This document shows, one piece after another, positions 26,880 to 34,628 of a stretch of DNA of 64,000 nucleotides (position 1 is its first letter; each line of letters begins with the position of its first letter). A program made the translations under genes and the position numbers. The stretch spans positions 1-64,000 of the forward strand of contig CAZAZP010000003.1 of the NCBI GenBank assembly GCA_964489695.1. The letters run 5' to 3'. The notes beneath the pieces are model-generated. The model was given only the letters and a program-made list of their open reading frames with translations. It made no database searches and had not been told where the DNA came from. Origin of the DNA: CAYUXU01 sp964489695 (GTDB lineage: Bacteria; Bacillota_I; Bacilli_A; Erysipelotrichales; Erysipelotrichaceae).

Positions 26880-28087
26880 TTGTCATACCAGCCTTTCATT
26901 TGATAGTAAGCTTCTAACCGCGTTTCAAGCCGCTCAGCCCAATAACCCAGCTTAAAATCACTCATCATTTCAACAACCCGCTTATTAATCACAATATTGT
27001 TAATAATTAATTCGGTATTGGGATCTACGTAGCGCGCAAAACCGACCAAGCCACCGATTAAAGCACAACTCGCCAAGATTACGTTGGTTTTAAACCAACG
27101 ATTTTTACTGGCGGGACTAAACAATAAAGTAATAAATAACCCCATCACGAAGCCACCTAAATGACCCCAAAAGCTAATTCCCGGCATTAAACTAATAAAC
27201 AGATTTAACAATAAAATCTGGATTACTTGAATTTTTACATTACGGACTAGAATTAACCGTGATTCAAATAAATAAACTAAATTCGCTGCTAATAAACCAT
27301 AGAGACCACCACTTAAACCTAATGAAACAGTATTAGAGCCCACCGTGACTAAGCTAGTTAACGAACCCACAACGATCGAAGCAAGCATGATAATTAATGT
27401 TTTTTTACTACCATAAACTTGTTCATTTAAACGACCTAATGAACTAAAAGCGACTAAGTTTAATAATAAATGTTCAATACTACCATGTAAAAATCCCGAT
27501 GATATTAAGCGCCACCATTGACCACCCCCATAAATCAGGTGTTTATAAACTGCCCCTAAAAATACCAAAGTTGGTCCTTCACCATAGCGCGGGATGAGCC
27601 ATTGTTGGATCAGATACAGTAAAATAACTAGCAGACTAATCCCAAAGGTGACCTTATTTTGTTTAATCGTCGTCACAAGTGAAAACCCACCCGGTCGTTT
27701 TTTCTTCGCAGCTAAATCAAAAACAACGTCGACGCCACTAAAGATTTCTTTAAAATCAGGTAAGTTTATCGATTGACGATTAAAACTACTGATTTGTCTT
27801 AAATCATCATGCTCGATTAATTCTTTATCCGTAATATATAAATCTAAAATTTCATGATCAATGCCTAATAATTGACCAATCGAAGTTTTAACTTTTGCGA
27901 GATAATGTACGTTATCTGATGGTTCGTCGCTCACCGAAAGTCGAATAATGGGATAATGATCAGTTTGACGTTTCACTAACCAAGTATCGTTTTCTTTTTT
28001 ATCGACTGCTACCAATAGATAACCTTGTTTTTTAATCAGATAGTCAATTAAATGATAATAAATTAGACTAGCTTCAGATTTCATCAT
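26876..28087 (-). CDS. Rhomboid-family intramembrane serine protease
   Basis: A 403-aa protein. The N-terminal soluble region (about 1-145) has no recognisable catalytic motif. The rhomboid core (about 150-345) has several membrane helices, an HGSIEHLLLNLVAF segment with the HxxxHxxxN pattern, the catalytic Ser in LGLSGGLYGLLAAN and the catalytic His in SFWGHLGGFVMG. The C-terminal tail of about 50 residues is soluble. Rhomboids cleave transmembrane proteins within the membrane; the substrate is unknown. The layout resembles B. subtilis GluP, which has extra domains. The start overlaps the rluD stop by 4 bases. Confidence 0.88.
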   Translation of the reverse strand: MMKSEASLIYYHLIDYLIKKQGYLLVAVDKKENDTWLVKRQTDHYPIIRLSVSDEPSDNVHYLAKVKTSIGQLLGIDHEILDLYITDKELIEHDDLRQISSFNRQSINLPDFKEIFSGVDVVFDLAAKKKRPGGFSLVTTIKQNKVTFGISLLVILLYLIQQWLIPRYGEGPTLVFLGAVYKHLIYGGGQWWRLISSGFLHGSIEHLLLNLVAFSSLGRLNEQVYGSKKTLIIMLASIVVGSLTSLVTVGSNTVSLGLSGGLYGLLAANLVYLFESRLILVRNVKIQVIQILLLNLFISLMPGISFWGHLGGFVMGLFITLLFSPASKNRWFKTNVILASCALIGGLVGFARYVDPNTELIINNIVINKRVVEMMSDFKLGYWAERLETRLEAYYQMKGWYDN

Positions 28088-28986
28088 AATTCCACTTCCT
28101 TTAAAACCAACGCAAAATCTGGCGGTAATTCCGCACTAAAGGTCAATTCAACCCCCGTCAGAGGGTGCTTAAATACTAGCCGGCTAGCATGTAATAATTG
28201 ACGCTCAACTAAAAAACGATTTTTTCGTCGATTGTAAGTATCACCGACGATTGGATGACCAATATAAGCTAAATGCACCCGTAATTGGTGGGTCCGACCC
28301 GTCACTAATTGACACTTAACTAAAGTATAACCGTTATAACGTTTTATTACTTGAAAATGACTAATGGCGTCTTTGCTGTTAGTCGCAGTAACCGCCATCC
28401 GTTGCCGGTTATGCGGGTCACGACCGATTGGCGCATCAATCGTGCCATGTTCCGCCTCGAGCTCACCATAGACTAAAGCGGTATATTCACGAACAGCAGA
28501 CTGATTTTTGAATTGTTGGCTTAAAGCAGCCCAAGCTGAATTTGTTTTAGCGACGATTAATAAACCACTCGTATTTTTATCTAACCGATGCACGATACCT
28601 GGTCGCTCACTCGCTCCACTATCAGCCAAGCTCGTCCCATAATGTAATAAGCGACCAACAACCGTATCTTGTTCTTGACCAGCTCCGCTATGAACCACTA
28701 AACCAGCTGGTTTATTAATCACTAAGATATCCGCATCTTCGTAAACAATCACTAACTCTAACGGACTTTTAACTGGTACGATTTCAGCTTTTGCTTTAAT
28801 CGCAACCGTTATTTCATCCTCCTCTTTTAATAGGTAATTTGGATTAACCATTAATGAATTAACAGTAATACTACCTTGTTTAATCGCCGCTTGAATTTGG
28901 CTACGAGAATAAGTGGTTAACTGTTGCGCTAAATACTTATCTAAGCGTTGATTCGCTTCGTTAACACTAACCAGAAATTTATTCAT
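28084..28986 (-). CDS. rluD: Pseudouridine synthase, RluD family
   Basis: A 300-aa large-subunit rRNA pseudouridine synthase. The N-terminal S4 RNA-binding domain (about 1-75) is followed by the catalytic domain with GIVHRLDKNTSGLLIVAKT (catalytic Asp) near residue 135, ALVYGELE and the late motif TGRTHQLRVHLAYIGHPIVGD. The start overlaps the lspA stop by 8 bases, the usual lspA-rluD pairing of Bacillota. Probable targets are 23S rRNA uridines; the exact site cannot be read from sequence. Confidence 0.94.
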   Translation of the reverse strand: MNKFLVSVNEANQRLDKYLAQQLTTYSRSQIQAAIKQGSITVNSLMVNPNYLLKEEDEITVAIKAKAEIVPVKSPLELVIVYEDADILVINKPAGLVVHSGAGQEQDTVVGRLLHYGTSLADSGASERPGIVHRLDKNTSGLLIVAKTNSAWAALSQQFKNQSAVREYTALVYGELEAEHGTIDAPIGRDPHNRQRMAVTATNSKDAISHFQVIKRYNGYTLVKCQLVTGRTHQLRVHLAYIGHPIVGDTYNRRKNRFLVERQLLHASRLVFKHPLTGVELTFSAELPPDFALVLKEVEL

Positions 28987-29446
28987 CAGTTAACTCCGTA
29001 GGCTTAAGCCATGCTAATAAAAATAACCCGATTACGCCCAGCGTTAAAGCACTATCCGCAACATTAAAAACTGGGAAATCATAACCAAAAATATAAAAAT
29101 CGAGAAAGTCTCGCACATAATGCAAGATTAATCGATCATAAAGATTACCAAGCGTACCAGCTAACATCAAAGTAATCATCAACCGATAATACTTTTTTTG
29201 TGCGGGAATTTTAATTAACCAAAAAATAAAGACCACACTACCAATTAAACTCACCACATAAAATAAACTGGTAAGCTGCGGAAACATACCCCAAGCAGCT
29301 CCAGTATTGTGTAAATAAGTTAAATGGAAAAAATGGGGAATAATCACTAAAGATTGACCCAAGACAAAATTCTGAGCAAAGTATTGCTTACTGCCAAGAT
29401 CTAGGACGATAACTAAAAATAATAATAAAAGTTCTCTTTTTTTCAT
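28979..29446 (-). CDS. lspA: Lipoprotein signal peptidase II
   Basis: Membrane aspartyl protease that cleaves lipoprotein signal peptides. About 155 aa with four membrane helices, the LTYLHNTGAAWGMF motif near residue 45, TLGNLYDRLILHYVRDFLD with the first catalytic Asp, and VFNVADSALTLG with the second. I start at ATG 29446, behind GGTGA; a TTG four codons upstream is less likely. It should process the lipoproteins seen in this window (OpuCC-type, PdaA-like and, if in frame, the sugar-type binding protein). Confidence 0.95.
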   Translation of the reverse strand: MKKRELLLLFLVIVLDLGSKQYFAQNFVLGQSLVIIPHFFHLTYLHNTGAAWGMFPQLTSLFYVVSLIGSVVFIFWLIKIPAQKKYYRLMITLMLAGTLGNLYDRLILHYVRDFLDFYIFGYDFPVFNVADSALTLGVIGLFLLAWLKPTELTDE

Positions 29447-29481
29447 GGGCTTCACCAATTAACAGTTTAGCACATTCACCC

Positions 29482-30651
29482 TTATTTAGTCAGTTCCTTT
29501 AATATTTCTTGGGCTAAATTACTAAGTGACGCTGGTTCATTTAACACTTTACCACTAATAACTTGGTGGTAAAGCTCATTTAAAATAGTTTGCCGGTAAG
29601 CTTCTGGAATAGCTAAAGCCAGTAAATCTTGACCTGTTAATTGGAGATCTCTTTTAAAAACTAATTCACGATTAGCAATAATTTTATCTAATAAAGAATT
29701 AATTTTCTTTTGGTTGCTTTCACTTTGGTTAGCTAACCAAATATCATATTCAACATGACTCAAGCTATTTAAGATTAACTTTAGATCACGTTTAGTTTCA
29801 ACTTTAGTTAGTAAGTGTTTACGAACTTGGATTAAGGTTTTAATATCTTGGTTACTTAAACCCAGACTTTTAGCCACCCTCGGAAATTCGCGGAGGCAGA
29901 TACGCTTGGTTAACGAAACTATCCGGACTAAATAGTTTGGAACAATTAATAAATCATTAACCGCCACATAATCTAACCAAGGATAAGCTTTAATTAAAAT
30001 TGGTAAATCTTCTTTTAAGACATTTTTAACGTTTTTACCGCAAATGATTTGTTTAAACTCTATTGCTCGTCGTTCTTCGCTTAATTTGGGTAATAAATTT
30101 TGATGAGCTAACATTGCTTGATAAGTTTCAGCTTCAATTTGAAAGGCTAACTTACTTTTAAACCGTAAAGCCCGTAAAATGCGTAAAGCATCTTCTTGAA
30201 AACGTTTCGCTGGCTGACCGACTGTTCTAATTAAGTGAGCTTGCAAGTCAGCTTGACCAGCAAAATAATCCACAATTTGTTGATCATGATAAGCTAAGGC
30301 GTTGATAGTAAAATCCCGGCGGGCTAAGTCACCTTTTAAATCAGTCAAAAACTCAACTTTTTCCGGAAAACGATAATCACGATATTTTCCATCGGCCCGA
30401 AACGTCGTAACTTGAAATAACTGATGCTTTAAAACAATTCCGATTGTTCCATATTTTTCACCAGTTAAGACTAGTTTTTGCGGACTAAATATCTCTTTTA
30501 TTTGATTAGGTAACGCTGAAGTAGCAATATCATAATCTAACGGTTTTTGATGTAATAAATAATCGCGGACCGCACCACCAACCACATATGCTGAATAATT
30601 ATGCTTAACTAATGTCTCAAGAATATAATTAACCTCAGCTGGTAGTTTCAT
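29482..30651 (-). CDS. cca: tRNA CCA nucleotidyltransferase / poly(A) polymerase family
   Basis: Class II nucleotidyltransferase of about 389 aa. YVVGGAVRDYLLHQKPLDYDIATSA contains the G-G and D-x-D catalytic residues near residue 25. ARRDFTINALAYH and RFQEDALRILRALRFKSKLAFQIE follow. The tRNA genes here encode CCA, so its role is probably CCA repair. The start is ATG 30651 behind GAGGGG. The longer frame would run 95 bases into the dUTPase gene. It lies one base after the dUTPase stop codon. Confidence 0.92.
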   Translation of the reverse strand: MKLPAEVNYILETLVKHNYSAYVVGGAVRDYLLHQKPLDYDIATSALPNQIKEIFSPQKLVLTGEKYGTIGIVLKHQLFQVTTFRADGKYRDYRFPEKVEFLTDLKGDLARRDFTINALAYHDQQIVDYFAGQADLQAHLIRTVGQPAKRFQEDALRILRALRFKSKLAFQIEAETYQAMLAHQNLLPKLSEERRAIEFKQIICGKNVKNVLKEDLPILIKAYPWLDYVAVNDLLIVPNYLVRIVSLTKRICLREFPRVAKSLGLSNQDIKTLIQVRKHLLTKVETKRDLKLILNSLSHVEYDIWLANQSESNQKKINSLLDKIIANRELVFKRDLQLTGQDLLALAIPEAYRQTILNELYHQVISGKVLNEPASLSNLAQEILKELTK

Positions 30652-30652
30652 T

Positions 30653-31144
30653 TTAATACCCCTCATCTTGCCTTTGGTGGTTTTTAACGTTCTTAAGTAA
30701 GTAATATTCGCGAATCTCAGCGCTAGAGAAATGCAATAACACCCCAATGGCTAAATAACTTGCCATCACCTTTTCGTAGTTTTCTAACGTAAATTCTAAA
30801 GCGAAGTTAGTAATTAACTGATAGGTCAAAAGAAAGGCGCTTGATAAATCAGCCACTGGGGGAGCACTAATGAAATAATCTGGCTGATAGTTTAAATCCA
30901 AGGCTAAAGATAAAAGAAAATGGAGACCATCCCCATATTCTTCCAAAATAATGGCCTTTTCGGCTGGGTCTTGTAAACTCCAAAATTTAAAAGTTCGGGT
31001 GGTATTAGCGCATTCGCCTAACTCCACAAGTAAGGCTAAAATCCGACGGGTGGTGGTCTCGGCGCGGCTTAAATTATGTAATTCAAAAATCCGATTATCT
31101 AATTCCGCTTGTAAAGTAAACAAATCACTGACTTCTAATTTCAT
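30653..31144 (-). CDS. Dimeric-type dUTP diphosphatase (all-alpha NTP pyrophosphatase)
   Basis: A 163-aa all-helical protein of the dUTPase-2/MazG-like superfamily. Visible metal-binding acids are ELGECANTTRTFKFW near residue 41 (ExxE) and EEYGDGLHFLLSLAL near residue 70 (ExxD), with a conserved helix LDLNY after it. It hydrolyses dUTP to dUMP and pyrophosphate, keeping uracil out of DNA and feeding thymidylate synthesis. It is unrelated to the trimeric Dut fold. It is the first gene of a unit with cca. Confidence 0.82.
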   Translation of the reverse strand: MKLEVSDLFTLQAELDNRIFELHNLSRAETTTRRILALLVELGECANTTRTFKFWSLQDPAEKAIILEEYGDGLHFLLSLALDLNYQPDYFISAPPVADLSSAFLLTYQLITNFALEFTLENYEKVMASYLAIGVLLHFSSAEIREYYLLKNVKNHQRQDEGY

Positions 31145-31322
31145 CTTTCCACCTCAAACATGGCTAACTAATCGTGTATTAAAACAATCATAACTTGACG
31201 TAAGATTACTAAGTGATTAGCTAATTGTATAGTATGTAATGCCTATTTTTTCTACCTAAATTATACCAAAATAATCACGAAGATACAATTAAATAAAATT
31301 GCTAGTAAAGAAAAAATTCACC

Positions 31323-31826
31323 TTAATTATTTTGGTAATTTAAATGTTTCAAGACGTTTTGCGCAATAAAACCAATTCCATAACCAGCTGGCAAAGATAA
31401 AGCTAGTAAGTATGGCAACATCAAAAAGACACTGGCAGTTTGATAATAATAACTAACTACCACCAGCTGACCTAAAGTATGGAAAAATGCTCCAATGATA
31501 CTTAACATAATCAAAGAAGGCTTTAAGCTTTTATCCGCTAAAATTGTCATAATCGTACTAATCCAAACACCAGCTAATGAAATCCAAAAAGTAGAGCCAA
31601 AAATATAACCTTTTAATAAAGAAGCTAAAATAACTCGTAACGTATTAACCGCGAGCATATCTTTTCCCGTGTATAGTTTTAACACTACAATTCCCATAAT
31701 ATTGGCTAAACCAACCCGAAAACGCGCACCAGCTAAAGGAATGTCAGGTTCCAAATAATGTAAGATGATTCCCATGGCTAATAACATAGTAATCTGGGTA
31801 AGTTTTTGAATTGGTCGATTCTTCAT
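31323..31826 (-). CDS. Gx transporter family / heptaprenyl diphosphate synthase component I-like protein
   Basis: A 167-aa integral membrane protein with about five helices. The motifs ILHYLEPDIPLAGARFRVGLANIMGIVVL and LRVILASLLKGYIFGSTFWISLAG are typical of the Gx/Hpre_diP_synt_I family. The old name 'heptaprenyl diphosphate synthase component I' is doubtful for membrane members, which look more like small-molecule transporters. The substrate is unknown. It lies 43 bases after glpK. In relatives such genes often sit next to FMN-binding or flavin-linked genes, which are not seen here. Confidence 0.75.
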   Translation of the reverse strand: MKNRPIQKLTQITMLLAMGIILHYLEPDIPLAGARFRVGLANIMGIVVLKLYTGKDMLAVNTLRVILASLLKGYIFGSTFWISLAGVWISTIMTILADKSLKPSLIMLSIIGAFFHTLGQLVVVSYYYQTASVFLMLPYLLALSLPAGYGIGFIAQNVLKHLNYQNN

Positions 31827-31869
31827 AATTTACACTTAACTCTTTCTGCTAAGATATTTATTGTTTACC

Positions 31870-33366
31870 TTATTTAGGCTTAAATAATTGCGTTGCTTGA
31901 ATTGCTTGGCGCCAATTGGCAAGATAGCGAGCACTTTCACTTTTTGAAAGCATCGGATAAATAGTTTCACTTGTAGTGACACTGGCTAAAAGATCGCTTT
32001 TATTTTGCCAGTAACCACATGCTAAGCCTGCTAAATAAGCGGCTCCTAAGGCAGTAGTTTCTAAAATCGGGGGTAAAATAACCGGCTTTTGTAACAGATC
32101 AGCTTGCCATTGTAAGAGAAACTTATTCGCACTAGCCCCACCATCAACCCGTAAATCAATGATTTTTAATGCGGTATCAGCTTCCATCGCTGTTAAAATA
32201 TCATAAGTTTGATAAGCCAAAGACTCTAAAGTCGCCCGAATCAATTCAGCCCGAGTCGTGCCTCTAGTTAATCCAAAAATTGCCCCTTGTGCTTGTTCAT
32301 CCCAATAAGGCGCTCCTAAGCCAGTAAAAGCTGGCACAATATAAACCCCACCATTATCTGCTAACCGACTCGCGATGGCTTCACTATCGCTAGTTTGTTT
32401 TAATATTTCAAGACCATCCCGTAACCATTGTAAGGCAGCTCCAGCCACAAAAACACTACCTTCTAAAGCATAGACAACTTCTGCCCCAATTTGCCAAGCA
32501 ACCGTCGCAAGTAAACCATATTGACTTAGTTGCGGTTTATTACCCGTGTTCATGAGCATGAAGCAACCCGTACCATAAGTATTTTTAACCATCCCTGGCT
32601 CAAAACACCGTTGACCAAATAGAGCTGCTTGCTGGTCACCTACTACCGCACCAATTGGAACTTCAGCTTGAAACACAGTCGCCGCTGTCGTGCCATAAAT
32701 TGCTGAAGTAGGTTTGATAGTTGGTAACATTTTCATCGGAATTTGCCAAATATCACAAAGAGTTGAATCCCAAGCTAAGGTATTGATGTCCATTAATAAA
32801 GTCCGAGAAGCATTGGAAACATCGGTTAAATGTAGTTTACCAGCCGTCATTTGATAAACCAACCAACTATCCACCGTTCCAAATAGAAGTTCACCTTGCT
32901 CGGCCCGTTTTTGGCCAGCTGGTACTTGGTCTAAAATCCAGCGAATTTTACTAGCAGAAAAATATGGGTCAATCAATAAACCTGTTTTTTCTTTAATCAA
33001 TGGTGCAAGTCCTTGTTGGCGGACCTGTTCGCATAACTCACGGGTTTGACGCGACTGCCAAACAATCGCTGGATAAACTGGTTTCCCACTAGCCTTATCC
33101 CAGACAATGGTCGTTTCACGCTGATTAGTAATTCCAATCGCCGCAATTGCTTTAATCGATACCTGAGCCTTCGCTAGACTTTCAAAGACGACAGCTAAAA
33201 CAGATTCCCAAATCGCAATGGGATCTTGCTCAATCCAGCCCGGGGCAGGATAATTACTAGCTAGTTCTTTTTGCGCTTGACTAACAATCTGGCTTTGACG
33301 ATTAAAGATAATGGCGCGAGAACTGCTAGTGCCTTGATCAATGGCCAGAATATATTGTTGTTTCAT
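31870..33366 (-). CDS. glpK: Glycerol kinase
   Basis: FGGY-family kinase of 498 aa that phosphorylates glycerol to glycerol 3-phosphate. Diagnostic segments are YILAIDQGTSSSRAIIFN at the N-terminus, GITNQRETTIVWDK, TYGTGCFMLMNTG, and GAAYLAGLACGYW toward the C-terminus. Unlike typical operons, glpF and glpD are not adjacent. The start overlaps the upstream rRNA methyltransferase stop by 4 bases. No strong cre site was noticed before it, so it may be expressed with the ileS-msrA-trmH run. Confidence 0.95.
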   Translation of the reverse strand: MKQQYILAIDQGTSSSRAIIFNRQSQIVSQAQKELASNYPAPGWIEQDPIAIWESVLAVVFESLAKAQVSIKAIAAIGITNQRETTIVWDKASGKPVYPAIVWQSRQTRELCEQVRQQGLAPLIKEKTGLLIDPYFSASKIRWILDQVPAGQKRAEQGELLFGTVDSWLVYQMTAGKLHLTDVSNASRTLLMDINTLAWDSTLCDIWQIPMKMLPTIKPTSAIYGTTAATVFQAEVPIGAVVGDQQAALFGQRCFEPGMVKNTYGTGCFMLMNTGNKPQLSQYGLLATVAWQIGAEVVYALEGSVFVAGAALQWLRDGLEILKQTSDSEAIASRLADNGGVYIVPAFTGLGAPYWDEQAQGAIFGLTRGTTRAELIRATLESLAYQTYDILTAMEADTALKIIDLRVDGGASANKFLLQWQADLLQKPVILPPILETTALGAAYLAGLACGYWQNKSDLLASVTTSETIYPMLSKSESARYLANWRQAIQATQLFKPK

Positions 33367-34097
33367 AAAGATCCTTCCTGACGCCGAAAATGATAAAGCA
33401 TAATGCTAGCTGCTATTGCTACATTTAAAGATTCAACTGCGGCTTGCGGTATTTTAATTTGGTTGGAAATATTTTTTCGGATAAGTTCGCTAACTCCTTG
33501 GCCTTCATTTCCAAAGATCAAACCCAGCATATCTTGATTAGGTACTTGTTCTAATGCTAACTTTGCTTCGGCTGTCGCGATATATAGTGGAATGTTGACT
33601 GCTTGTAAACTAGCTAAATAAGGTAAAACTGCCCCACTTTTAACACTAATCCCAAAAATCGCACCTTGGGTCGCTCTAATTAGTTTAGGATTATATTGGT
33701 CAGTTCCACCTGCTAAAAAAACTTCATCAAAGCCAAAGGCCAACGCTGAACGAATAATGGTTCCAACATTGCCTGGATCTTGAACTTCATCTAAAATTAT
33801 TACTTTATTTAAGTTATTTGGTTTCACCGTGAAGTAGCGACAGACTGCTACGACAGGCGAACCAGAAATCGTCGCTGAGAGTTTTTTTAAAATTGTGGGA
33901 CTAACCACTACATCAGCCTGATACAACTCTTTAAACTCAGCCGTGGTAATGACTGTTTTAACGATCTGGGCGGCCCGCGCTGCCGCTAAAAGATGTTCAC
34001 CTTCCACCAAAAACTCTTGCGCTAAATCACGATATTTCTTTTGCTGTAATTTTTGCCAAGCTTTAATCTTTTGATTAGCTTGCGATGTTAGTTCCAC
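33363..34097 (-). CDS. TrmH/SpoU-family RNA 2'-O-methyltransferase
   Basis: A 244-aa SPOUT enzyme that methylates the ribose of rRNA or tRNA with SAM. N-terminal substrate-binding domain (about 1-90), then VIILDEVQDPGNVGTIIRSALAFGFDEVFLAGG, IRATQGAIFGISV, LGLIFGNEGQGVSE and the C-terminal knot motif IPQAAVESLNVAIAASIMLYHF. All three SPOUT motifs are intact. The exact RNA target is not predictable. It overlaps glpK and lies 32 bases after msrA. Confidence 0.9.
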   Translation of the reverse strand: MELTSQANQKIKAWQKLQQKKYRDLAQEFLVEGEHLLAAARAAQIVKTVITTAEFKELYQADVVVSPTILKKLSATISGSPVVAVCRYFTVKPNNLNKVIILDEVQDPGNVGTIIRSALAFGFDEVFLAGGTDQYNPKLIRATQGAIFGISVKSGAVLPYLASLQAVNIPLYIATAEAKLALEQVPNQDMLGLIFGNEGQGVSELIRKNISNQIKIPQAAVESLNVAIAASIMLYHFRRQEGSL

Positions 34098-34129
34098 CTA
34101 CTCACCTCACTTTTGCAACGATTAACTAG

Positions 34130-34627
34130 TTATTTTAATTCTTCGGGTTTGATTAAACGAAAATCAACATGGCAATAACCGCGGGGGTTTTTCACCAAAT
34201 AAGCTTGATGTTCTTCTTCGGCTAAATAAAACGCAGTCAATGGTTCAATTTCAACCGCTAACGGTTTTTGGTATTGAAGTTGCAACTGTTGGAAAAAGTT
34301 AGAAATAACCGCTTGCTCTTGCTCAGTTTGATAATAAACACCAGTGCGATATTGAGGACCAATATCATTACCTTGCTGATTGATACTAGTTGGATCAATC
34401 ATCCGAGCTAAGTGTTCCAATATCTTGACTAAACTTATCACTTGTGGATCATAAGTTAAGCGTACGGCTTCGGTATGGCCAGTAGTTGATGTACAAACTT
34501 CGCGATAACTGGGTTGCTTGAGCCAACCTTGCGCGTAACCAGCCTCACTAGCTTCAATTCCTTGTAAGCGACGATAATATTCCGCTACACCCCAAAAGCA
34601 GCCACCTGCTACTACAATCGTGTTCAT
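34130..34627 (-). CDS. msrA: Peptide-methionine (S)-S-oxide reductase
   Basis: Repairs oxidised methionine. About 165 aa with the catalytic motif GGCFWGVAEYYRRLQG near the N-terminus, GHTEAVRLTYDP, and the C-terminal substrate loop EEEHQAYLVKNPRGYCHVDF. The start ATG 34627 lies one base after the ileS stop, with AGGTGA just upstream. No msrB domain is fused. Confidence 0.94.
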   Translation of the reverse strand: MNTIVVAGGCFWGVAEYYRRLQGIEASEAGYAQGWLKQPSYREVCTSTTGHTEAVRLTYDPQVISLVKILEHLARMIDPTSINQQGNDIGPQYRTGVYYQTEQEQAVISNFFQQLQLQYQKPLAVEIEPLTAFYLAEEEHQAYLVKNPRGYCHVDFRLIKPEELK

Positions 34628-34628
34628 C